Positions 1-6,175 of a stretch of 7,855 nucleotides of DNA are shown in pieces. The notes beneath the pieces were generated by a model. That model searched no databases, was not told where the DNA came from, and saw nothing but the letters and a program-made list of their open reading frames with translations. The position numbers and the translations under genes are program-made. The stretch is from Micavibrio sp. (GTDB taxonomy: Bacteria > Pseudomonadota > Alphaproteobacteria > Micavibrionales > Micavibrionaceae), in the NCBI GenBank assembly GCA_027066695.1, contig JAMONE010000183.1:1-7855 (forward strand), in the 5' to 3' direction. How positions within the stretch are numbered: the stretch's first letter is position 1; every line of letters begins with the position of its first letter.

Positions 1-711
1 CACAAATGCTTCAGCATCAAGGCTAGCTCCCCCAATTAAGCCACCATCAACATTGGGCGTGGATAGAAGCTCTTGCGCATTTTCAGGCTTCATTGAGCCA
101 CCATATAAGATACGTATATTTTCCGAGCTTTTAATGCGCTCACTAAGTTTATTTCTAATAAAGCTGTGCATATCCTCTACATCTGCGCTGCTAGCTGTTT
201 TTCCTGTGCCGATAGCCCAGACAGGCTCGTAAGCAATAACGGTATTTTGCGCGGTTGCGCTTTCAGGAAGTGATTCTATCAATTGCTTTCCAACTATCAT
301 TTGCTCTTGCCCTTGATTGCGCTGATTTTCGGTTTCACCAATACATATGATAGTGGTAAGCCCCGCCTCATGCGCAGCTTGTGCTTTACTAGCGATAAGT
401 TCATTTGTCTCTGCGTGATATTGCCTGCGCTCGGAATGCCCCAGTATAACGTGCGTTCCCCCGCAATCAGCAATCATCTCTGCGGATATTTCACCTGTAT
501 ATGCTCCGCCTTTATGCTCTGAACAATCTTGTGCGCCAAAAGCAATGTTCTTAATATTTTGTAGGTAAAGCGAGGGCGGACATATAAGAAAATCACAATT
601 ATCATTCAAAGATGGATGCTTATTAATCCTATCTGTAATAGCTGAGATTAGCTCCCCCCCTTGCTTAAGGTCAGTATTCATCTTCCAATTACCAGCAATC
701 AATTTTTTCAT
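1..711 (-). CDS. tpiA: Triosephosphate isomerase, C-terminus cut by the window edge
   Basis: This cytoplasmic enzyme interconverts dihydroxyacetone phosphate and glyceraldehyde 3-phosphate in glycolysis and gluconeogenesis. Reading leftward from the ATG at 711-709, 237 residues are visible. The family is usually about 250 residues, so roughly a dozen C-terminal residues lie outside the window. The N-terminal GNWKMN motif carries the catalytic Lys at residue 10. The electrophilic His is residue 92 in LGHSERR, and the catalytic Glu is residue 162 in AYEPVWAIGTG, the hinge of loop 6. The phosphate-binding YGGS motif is at 203-206 and GLIGGASL at 224-231. A ribosome binding site (AAGGAT) sits 5 bases upstream of the ATG and supports this start. 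The gene is divergent from the ppiD-like gene. No frameshift is seen, although there is a run of seven G (sense strand) at codons 17-20. The assignment is essentially certain. Confidence 0.97.
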   Translation of the reverse strand, partial: MKKLIAGNWKMNTDLKQGGELISAITDRINKHPSLNDNCDFLICPPSLYLQNIKNIAFGAQDCSEHKGGAYTGEISAEMIADCGGTHVILGHSERRQYHAETNELIASKAQAAHEAGLTTIICIGETENQRNQGQEQMIVGKQLIESLPESATAQNTVIAYEPVWAIGTGKTASSADVEDMHSFIRNKLSERIKSSENIRILYGGSMKPENAQELLSTPNVDGGLIGGASLDAEAFV

Positions 712-716
712 AGAGC

Positions 717-722
717 ATCCTT
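717..722 (-). promoter_or_regulatory. Ribosome binding site of tpiA
   Basis: On the minus strand the hexamer AAGGAT ends 5 bases before the ATG at 711-709. It is one of the better Shine-Dalgarno matches in the window and fixes the tpiA start. Confidence 0.65.
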
Positions 723-743
723 ATAATAATATGATTTTGAGAG

Positions 744-749
744 ATTATA
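744..749 (-). promoter_or_regulatory. Candidate -10 element for tpiA
   Basis: On the minus strand there is a perfect TATAAT about 32 bases before the tpiA start codon. A matching -35 is poor: at a 17-base spacing the hexamer is GAGTAG (bases 767-772), and TAGACT (764-769) would need a 14-base spacer. The -10 alone is persuasive in an intergenic gap ahead of a gene that must be expressed, but the region is AT-rich. The weak -35 lies within an inverted repeat (759-778), which would suit regulation by a protein bound there. Confidence 0.45.
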
Positions 750-758
750 GAATCTTCT

Positions 759-778
759 GCAAAAGTCTACTCTTTTGC
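759..778. repeat. Perfect 7+7 inverted repeat between divergent promoters, operator-like
   Basis: GCAAAAG (759-765) and CTTTTGC (772-778) are perfect inverted copies separated by the 6 bases TCTACT. The dyad ends one base before the -35 of the rightward promoter (779-784) and covers the expected -35 position of the leftward tpiA promoter. The stem is AT-rich and has no following T-tract, so a transcription terminator is unlikely. A site for a dimeric DNA-binding protein is the more natural reading, but no regulator is encoded nearby and I cannot match the sequence to a known operator. A chance dyad in AT-rich DNA remains possible. Confidence 0.45.
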
Positions 779-807
779 TTGATACATAGTTTACAGCTGC
801 CTATAGT
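779..807 (+). promoter_or_regulatory. Sigma-70-like promoter for the ppiD-trpE unit
   Basis: TTGATA (779-784) and TATAGT (802-807) are separated by exactly 17 bases, and each matches five of six positions of the TTGACA / TATAAT consensus. Transcription would start near 813-815, leaving a leader of about 30 bases before the ATG at 844. It is the best promoter match noticed in the window. Since only 7 bases separate ppiD and trpE, it probably drives trpE as well. Confidence 0.6.
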
Positions 808-843
808 ACGGAATTGATAAATAAATATTAGGTTTAAATTACT

Positions 844-2763
844 ATGGTTATGCAAGCAATGCGCGGCGAAGGTAAATTCGGCGGTTCTTTAAAATATGTA
901 TTATTCACTTTTTTAGGAATGGCAGTCGGAGGATTGGTGCTAGGCAGCTTTTCTGGTGGCGGCAATGTTAGTAGCAATGATGTTGCTAAAATAGGTGATA
1001 AATCAATTAATATCGAATCATTTGACAAAGTGCTGCAACGCTCAATTTCGCGCTATGGCATATCAAGGCAACAAGCATATAAAATAGGCATGGCTGATGA
1101 TGTCCTTGCGGGTGAAGTGCGCAGTTACTTCCTGCTTAACGAAGCCGAAGACATGGGCATTGAAATTAGCAAAGATCAGCTAAGCAAACGCATAGCACAA
1201 GTTATAAAGCCCTATGCTAAAGACGGACAATCTCTGCAAGAGACGTTGGATATGTTGCTACGCCGTCAAGGCATGAGTGAAAAAGAATTCATTTTAGGCA
1301 TAAAAAAAGAAATGTCTGGTGAAATTATAATGAAAGCTATAAAAACAGGTTTTTCACCAAGCACAGATTTATTGGCGAATGACCTATATATGTTTCAAAC
1401 ACAAACAAGAGATATAGACATCATTTTGTTCCCTGACAGTAATATCACAAATATAGAGCCAGCAACAAAAGAGCAGCTGGAGCGTTTATATAACGCCGTC
1501 AAACTCAAAGAATACAAGATTCCTGAATATAGAAGTGTTAAAGTTGCTACATTTGATACCAGTAAAGTTGATATTACCTTTAGCGTACCTGATGAAGATG
1601 TTCGCTCTGCCTATGATAATAATCAAAAGAGCTTTCGCATAGGTGAGCAATTGGTGCTTTCACAGATTGTTACAAAAGAGAAAATGCAGGCCGATGAGAT
1701 TTACGCTCTAACCAAAGAAGGGCTATCTCTTAAAGCTGCTGTTATCAAAATTATGGGGAAAGATGCTACATATATTGAAGGTGTTAACTTTGAAACATCA
1801 ATGATGCTGCCTGATCTGATGGACGCGCTGAAAGATCGTGAAATAAACAAAATCGTTGCGCCTGTAAAAACCATGCTTGGCTATCACATTGTTAAACTGG
1901 ACAATATACTCGCCCCTTCTATCCGCCCGTTTAACGAAGTGCGCTCTCAGATAAAAAGAGAGCTGCTTGAAGCCAAAAAAGCTGATTATTTCTATGGTAT
2001 TTCATCTGATTTTGATGCAATGCTTAACGATGAGATGAGCTTAGAGGATATAGCCAAAGAGATAGATATCGAAATATCATCGATAGATTTTATTGATAGT
2101 AACGGCCTTAATAAACTTGGCAATGATGCGCTGGAAAGCTTTGATGACAGAGATAAAGCAGAAATCAGCACTATCATATTTGAGATAGAGGGCGATATTG
2201 CATCCTCTATGCAAGATTTCGGTAGTAAGCTTGTTGCGTTTGCGATCACATCAAAAGAGGAATCCACGTTTAAACCATTTGACAGTGTAGAAAAGGAGCT
2301 TGCGGAGCAATTTATAGCAGATATGCGCCGTTCTGAAAATGAGCTTCTAATGCAGAAATATCTAGCTGAGCTTGATACAAAAGGCTCTAGTTTTGATAGT
2401 ATAGCAGCAGATAATAATCTTAAAATCGAAAAAATATCTGATATTTCTATAAATAAAGAGGCATCTGCTCCGCTGAATGCTAATACGCTTCCTCTGATTT
2501 TTCAAACAACATTTGGTGGCTATCAAACTCTTAGGCTTGACGGGCAATCTGCGCTTATTAAAATTTCTGGATATGGCTTTATTAATCAAGATGATAATGT
2601 GCTTAGAGATAAAAATGTAGGCGATATAAAGACTAGGCTGGTTCAAGAGGGCAAAGAAGAAGCATTCTTGGTGTATTTGCACGCACTTAGTAATAAACAT
2701 CGCGCGACAATAAATAATCGTCTTTTAGAGCGAGCATATGGCGAGAGCGACAGCGGGAGTTAA
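844..2763 (+). CDS. PpiD/SurA-N-like membrane-anchored periplasmic foldase with degenerate parvulin domain
   Basis: This 639-residue protein resembles PpiD, a foldase anchored in the inner membrane that helps envelope proteins fold in the periplasm. The first 17 residues are short and positively charged (R7, K11, K17), followed by one membrane segment at about 16-35, so the bulk should face the periplasm. A SurA-N-like helical chaperone region spans about 45-170. A parvulin-type (PPIC) region lies at about 268-355 and ends in the typical PVKTMLGYHIVKLD. The opening strand reads LVLSQI where active parvulins have a His (xxHIL), and the glycine-rich middle is not recognisable, so isomerase activity is doubtful. 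Regions 380-480 and 480-630 look like the further helical segments of PpiD proteins. A weak TTAGGT lies 10 bases before the chosen ATG; in-frame ATGs at 850 and 859 are alternatives. The length fits PpiD (about 620-640). I give no symbol because sequence divergence from E. coli PpiD is large. Confidence 0.85.
   Translation: MVMQAMRGEGKFGGSLKYVLFTFLGMAVGGLVLGSFSGGGNVSSNDVAKIGDKSINIESFDKVLQRSISRYGISRQQAYKIGMADDVLAGEVRSYFLLNEAEDMGIEISKDQLSKRIAQVIKPYAKDGQSLQETLDMLLRRQGMSEKEFILGIKKEMSGEIIMKAIKTGFSPSTDLLANDLYMFQTQTRDIDIILFPDSNITNIEPATKEQLERLYNAVKLKEYKIPEYRSVKVATFDTSKVDITFSVPDEDVRSAYDNNQKSFRIGEQLVLSQIVTKEKMQADEIYALTKEGLSLKAAVIKIMGKDATYIEGVNFETSMMLPDLMDALKDREINKIVAPVKTMLGYHIVKLDNILAPSIRPFNEVRSQIKRELLEAKKADYFYGISSDFDAMLNDEMSLEDIAKEIDIEISSIDFIDSNGLNKLGNDALESFDDRDKAEISTIIFEIEGDIASSMQDFGSKLVAFAITSKEESTFKPFDSVEKELAEQFIADMRRSENELLMQKYLAELDTKGSSFDSIAADNNLKIEKISDISINKEASAPLNANTLPLIFQTTFGGYQTLRLDGQSALIKISGYGFINQDDNVLRDKNVGDIKTRLVQEGKEEAFLVYLHALSNKHRATINNRLLERAYGESDSGS
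2755..2759 (+). promoter_or_regulatory. Ribosome binding site deciding the trpE start
   Basis: GGGAG lies inside the last codons of the ppiD-like gene, 11 bases before the ATG at 2771. It favours that start over an in-frame ATG at 2738, which would add 11 residues (MARATAGVKLK) that do not look like a TrpE N-terminus. An AGAGCGAG stretch before 2738 keeps the longer form possible. Confidence 0.5.
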
Positions 2764-2770
2764 GCTTAAA

Positions 2771-4294
2771 ATGCAAAACCATCATAACTACAGCCCCCAT
2801 CTAGATGTTTTTCAGCAAAATTTTGAAAGCAACAAAAGCCAGCTTGTTTATCACTGGATTTCTGCTGATCTTGAAACGCCAGTATCTGCGTATCTTAAGC
2901 TATGCGGGCATAGTGTTTATTCGTTTTTATTGGAATCAGTTGAGGGCGGAGCTACCCTTGGGCGTTATTCTATTATCGGAACAAATCCTGATTTTATTTG
3001 GAAATGCACTCAAGGGGGTAATGTGCAAACTAAAGGGGGGAATAGTGTTTGGGTAACTAATAGTGATATAGACGCTAAAACTTCACTGAAAAACCACATC
3101 ACACAAAGTACAATCGACATTATTCCCGACAATCTTCCGCCCATGTGCAGCCTCGGCCTGTTTGGCTATATTGGTTATGACATGGTGCGTTTGGTCGAGG
3201 ATATTCCTGATAACAACCCCGATGATTTAGGTGTTCCTGACAGCGTACTTATGCGCCCGTCAATTTTGGCTATATTCGATAATGTTAAGAACATGATATG
3301 CGTGGTAACTCCGATATATCTTCATTCTGGCAACAGCGAGCTGCCCGCTAATATGGTTTATAATGATGCTCAAACTAGAATAAAGAATGCTATCAAATCG
3401 CTGGATTCATCGCTTGATATTGCATTGTTAGAGCATAATACATCACTAAAATCAGGCGCGGAGATAATATCTAACACGCCAAAGCAAACCTATAAAGCCG
3501 CAGTCTCTAAAGCCGTGGAATATATAAATGCAGGCGAGATTTTTCAAGTCGTCCCCTCGCAGCGTTTTTCTATTGATTTTGACTTACCCTCTTTTGAGCT
3601 ATACCGCTCATTGCGCAGTGTTAATCCGTCGCCCTTCCTGTTCCACCTATCATTCGAGGGATTTGCGCTTGTCGGCTCTAGCCCAGAGATATTGGTGCGG
3701 GTGCGTGATGGTGATGTAACAATAAGACCAATAGCAGGAACGCGCAAACGCGGTAAAAATGCTAGTGAAGATAAAGCTTTAGCCGAAGATTTGCTTGATG
3801 ATCCAAAGGAATGCGCCGAGCATTTGATGCTTCTTGATCTAGGGCGAAATGATGTTGGCCGCGTCGCTGAAATCGGCAGCGTTAACGTCACGGATCAGTT
3901 TAAAATAGAGCTATATTCCCATGTCATGCATATTGTCTCTAACGTAGAGGGAAAATTACGCGATGATGTTGATATGGTAGATGCGCTATTTGCAGGCTTC
4001 CCCGCTGGAACAGTTAGCGGTGCGCCCAAGATACGCGCTATGGAAATCATTGATGAGCTGGAAGTAAGTCGCAGGGGGACTTACGCTGGAGGAATTGGTT
4101 ATTTCTCTGAAAATAATATGGATAGCTGCATTGCTCTTCGCACTGGCCTTGTTAAAGATGGTAAACTCTATGTTCAAGCAGGCGGCGGAGTAGTTGCGGA
4201 CTCAGATCCCGAACTCGAATATCAAGAATCCTGTAACAAAGCCAAAGCCCTCTTCCACGCTGCGTATTTGGCAATTGATAAGTTTGGCAAGTGA
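2771..4294 (+). CDS. trpE: Anthranilate synthase component I
   Basis: TrpE makes anthranilate from chorismate with ammonia supplied by TrpG, the committed step of tryptophan synthesis. The 507-residue length is normal for an unfused TrpE. The N-terminal domain holds LLES (53-56) followed by GRYSIIG, the region that binds tryptophan for feedback inhibition, so the enzyme is probably inhibited by its end product. The chorismate-binding domain, from about residue 235, shows EIFQVVPSQR, PIAGTRKRG (320-328), LLDLGRNDVGRV (354-365), HVMHIVSNVEG (384-394), FPAGTVSGAPKIRAMEI (410-426) and GGGVVADSDPE (471-481). Acidic residues in AEHLML and EYQES are the expected Mg ligands. PIAGTR and the neighbourhood favour TrpE over PabB. 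The gene starts 7 bases after the ppiD-like stop and is likely cotranscribed with it. A longer start at 2738 would overlap ppiD by 26 bases. Its stop is 9 bases from that of the opposing yibQ-like gene. Confidence 0.96.
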   Translation: MQNHHNYSPHLDVFQQNFESNKSQLVYHWISADLETPVSAYLKLCGHSVYSFLLESVEGGATLGRYSIIGTNPDFIWKCTQGGNVQTKGGNSVWVTNSDIDAKTSLKNHITQSTIDIIPDNLPPMCSLGLFGYIGYDMVRLVEDIPDNNPDDLGVPDSVLMRPSILAIFDNVKNMICVVTPIYLHSGNSELPANMVYNDAQTRIKNAIKSLDSSLDIALLEHNTSLKSGAEIISNTPKQTYKAAVSKAVEYINAGEIFQVVPSQRFSIDFDLPSFELYRSLRSVNPSPFLFHLSFEGFALVGSSPEILVRVRDGDVTIRPIAGTRKRGKNASEDKALAEDLLDDPKECAEHLMLLDLGRNDVGRVAEIGSVNVTDQFKIELYSHVMHIVSNVEGKLRDDVDMVDALFAGFPAGTVSGAPKIRAMEIIDELEVSRRGTYAGGIGYFSENNMDSCIALRTGLVKDGKLYVQAGGGVVADSDPELEYQESCNKAKALFHAAYLAIDKFGK

Positions 4295-4303
4295 GTGAGA
4301 AAA

Positions 4304-5530
4304 CTACCGCTCAGCAACTAAATTATCATTAACAGCTTTAGGGTGTTTTACAAGCCTACTCATCGGGACAAGTGTTAACCCCTTATTTTCTAACGTAGGA
4401 AGCCATTTTTTCAGCGCAGCAATTGTTTCTTTATGCGGATGGCCAATAGCAATGGCATAGCCTTTTTTATTCGCAATAGCCTCTAACTTTTTCAAGGAGG
4501 CTTCAATAAATTCTTTGTTTATTTCATGATCCAAAAACACATCACGTTCATTATAGGAAACGCCTTTTTTACTTGCTACATTTGCCGCAATTGAAGAATT
4601 TATAGTCTTTGAATCAATAAAATATAAATTATCATCCCTTACTTTCAAGTAATCCATAACCCTGTGCATCGCATTTTTATCTTGTGTAAGCTTGCTGCCC
4701 ATGTGGTTATTGATGCCAACAAAACCATCAAACTGCGTTAATCCCCAATCAAGCACATTCATAAATTCAGTTTCATTTTGTGAAGATTTAAGCACCTTAG
4801 GCCCTCCGTCTATATAGGATTTTATAGGCTCCATAGGTATATGAACCATAAGCTCATGCCCATTTGCAGCGGCGCGCGCGGTGCGTTCTTTTAGATTCTT
4901 GGCATAGGGTAAATAAGATAGCGTCAAAGGAGCGGGCAGCACCTCAACTAGCTTACTACGCAGGCTTACGCCCATGTCATCAATAATAATAGCGATCATG
5001 CCATGACCTTTTGGCTCATCATATTGATAGGTAATTGTCGTGGATTTTTCTTCTGGTTTAGCTTTGGGAACTAGCTCAATATCTACTTCAGAAATAGCAC
5101 CAACCAATTCCTTTATTTCAGCGTTATTTTCTAATACTTCCGATTTAAAATCACCCTCGACACCAATAGCAGGCTTAATCTGCGCCAGCTCTGAAGCTCT
5201 TTTATTAGCAAGAATTTCATCAATAGTTATGCTCTGCTCGGATAAGCTGGCAAAGCTTTCTTTACCTGTAGCTTCAATAGTCTTTGTTGGCGGCATTGCT
5301 TTACTAAGCATTACGGGGTCAATGTAGATACCATCATCCATATATGATCCGTGTTGCTGCCTAAGGCTTGATACGTCTATAGATATATCGCCTGACATAT
5401 TTTTGCGATCAGGCCATATTTTATTTATTCCGCCAAACACAAATAAATCAGTCATAATAATCAATGCCCCGCCAATCAGGATAAAGATTATAGTTTTAGC
5501 TGGATTAGTTTTTCTGCTTCGATATTCCAT
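4304..5530 (-). CDS. YibQ-like divergent polysaccharide deacetylase, membrane-anchored
   Basis: This is a 408-residue protein of the divergent polysaccharide deacetylase family (Polysacc_deac_2, formerly DUF610; E. coli YibQ). The substrate is not firmly known; a role in envelope glycan processing is inferred from the fold. A basic N-terminus (RSRK) precedes one membrane segment at about 10-35, then a poorly conserved linker of about 140 residues, then the catalytic-type domain at about 178-395. Family motifs in order are IAIIIDDMG (Asp 184-185), HELMVHIPMEP, VGINNHMGS (His 276), FIDSKT (Asp 306), RDVFLDH and AIGHPHKET (His 364, 366), so the putative metal and catalytic residues are retained. 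The frame stays open upstream to an ATG at 5593, adding 21 residues, but that start has no ribosome binding site and would overlap trpG; 5530 puts the basic residues directly before the membrane segment. No strong ribosome binding site is seen at 5530 either. The gene lies opposite and between trpE and trpG, an unusual place for it. Confidence 0.9.
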   Translation of the reverse strand: MEYRSRKTNPAKTIIFILIGGALIIMTDLFVFGGINKIWPDRKNMSGDISIDVSSLRQQHGSYMDDGIYIDPVMLSKAMPPTKTIEATGKESFASLSEQSITIDEILANKRASELAQIKPAIGVEGDFKSEVLENNAEIKELVGAISEVDIELVPKAKPEEKSTTITYQYDEPKGHGMIAIIIDDMGVSLRSKLVEVLPAPLTLSYLPYAKNLKERTARAAANGHELMVHIPMEPIKSYIDGGPKVLKSSQNETEFMNVLDWGLTQFDGFVGINNHMGSKLTQDKNAMHRVMDYLKVRDDNLYFIDSKTINSSIAANVASKKGVSYNERDVFLDHEINKEFIEASLKKLEAIANKKGYAIAIGHPHKETIAALKKWLPTLENKGLTLVPMSRLVKHPKAVNDNLVAER

Positions 5531-5602
5531 AATAATGTTGTACTCTAAAATATAGTTTATTGCAAACTTGATTTTTTTAACACAGAGATGCATAACAAAT
5601 CT
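5531..5602. promoter_or_regulatory. Divergent promoter region between yibQ-like gene and trpG
   Basis: This AT-rich 72-base gap must hold the start signals for trpGDC (rightward) and for the yibQ-like gene (leftward). Rightward, TATAGT at 5551-5556 is a plausible -10 (identical to the one before ppiD), but no good -35 lies 16-18 bases upstream. Leftward, TTGCAA (5560-5565, self-complementary) with TACAAC (5537-5542, minus strand) at 17 bases is a moderate match, but it would start transcription almost at the start codon; TATATT (5549-5554, minus strand) is another -10 option. A small dyad AGTTT-N5-AAACT spans 5554-5568. No tryptophan codons occur in short reading frames here, so classical attenuation is not supported. 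Confidence 0.4.
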
Positions 5603-6175
5603 ATGATTACATTAATAGACAATTATGACAGCTTCACATATAACCTCGTTCAGTATCTCGGCGATTTAAACGCAGATGTGTGCGTCTATAGAAATGACGA
5701 AAAATCAGCGCAAGATATCATAAATGAGGCGCCTGCGGGGATTTTAATTTCACCCGGCCCTAGCGATCCTAACAGCGCAGGAATATGCCTTGAGCTTATA
5801 GGGCTAGCGGCGGAGAATAATATACCGCTATTTGGCGTATGTTTGGGGCATCAATCTATTGCGCAAGCCTTTGGCGGCAAAGTAATTCGCGCGGATAGTC
5901 CTATGCATGGCAAAGTTTCCGATATCACCCATAATGGTAAGGGCATGTTTAAGGGCTTGCCATCGCCCTACCCTGTTACGCGCTATCATTCCCTTATTGC
6001 AGAAAAAGAAAGCCTACCTGATTGTTTGGAAGTTATGGCGCAAACAAATGACGGCATTATCATGGCTCTATCCCACAAGAGTAAGCCAATACACGGCGTG
6101 CAGTTCCACCCTGAAAGCATAGCAACCGAGCATGGCCACGCTTTGCTTAAAAACTTTGTGGAGCTAACGCAATGA
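5603..6175 (+). CDS. trpG: Anthranilate synthase component II, glutamine amidotransferase
   Basis: TrpG hydrolyses glutamine and passes ammonia to TrpE. It is a class I glutamine amidotransferase of 190 residues, the usual unfused length. It opens with ITLIDNYDSFTYNLVQYLG, typical of TrpG/PabA. The oxyanion loop ISPGPSDP is at 49-56. The nucleophile is Cys80 in GVCLGHQ, and the triad is completed by His169 and Glu171 in GVQFHPESI. An in-frame ATG at 5588 would add five residues (MHNKS). I prefer 5603 because family members begin at this position; neither start has a well-spaced ribosome binding site. The stop codon overlaps the trpD start (ATGA), implying translational coupling. TrpG and PabA are hard to tell apart by sequence. 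Linkage to trpD supports TrpG, but the protein could also serve folate synthesis with a PabB encoded elsewhere. trpE is not adjacent: the inverted yibQ-like gene lies between them. Confidence 0.94.
   Translation: MITLIDNYDSFTYNLVQYLGDLNADVCVYRNDEKSAQDIINEAPAGILISPGPSDPNSAGICLELIGLAAENNIPLFGVCLGHQSIAQAFGGKVIRADSPMHGKVSDITHNGKGMFKGLPSPYPVTRYHSLIAEKESLPDCLEVMAQTNDGIIMALSHKSKPIHGVQFHPESIATEHGHALLKNFVELTQ
6160..6163 (+). promoter_or_regulatory. Ribosome binding site of trpD inside trpG
   Basis: GGAG, within the last trpG codons, is 8 bases before the trpD ATG at 6172. The good spacing confirms the overlapping ATGA start. Confidence 0.55.

Noticed and set aside
283..522. 79-residue open frame on the plus strand
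   Set aside because: It lies entirely antisense to tpiA, whose reading frame is unmistakable, and its product has no recognisable features.
2362..2700. 112-residue open frame on the minus strand inside the ppiD-like gene
   Set aside because: It is antisense to a well-supported gene and has no plausible start context or domain.
3544..3891. 115-residue open frame on the minus strand within trpE
   Set aside because: It is a shadow of the conserved chorismate-binding region of trpE, with a Ser/Arg-rich composition typical of antisense translation.
4290..4316. Possible terminator hairpin between trpE and the yibQ-like gene (TGAG ... CTCA)
   Set aside because: The stem is only four base pairs with a long loop and no T-run on either strand, so it is too weak to call.
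5535..5555. Short frame MLYSKI ahead of trpG, considered as a trp leader peptide
   Set aside because: It contains no tryptophan codon, has no clear ribosome binding site and is not followed by an attenuator-like hairpin with a T-tract.
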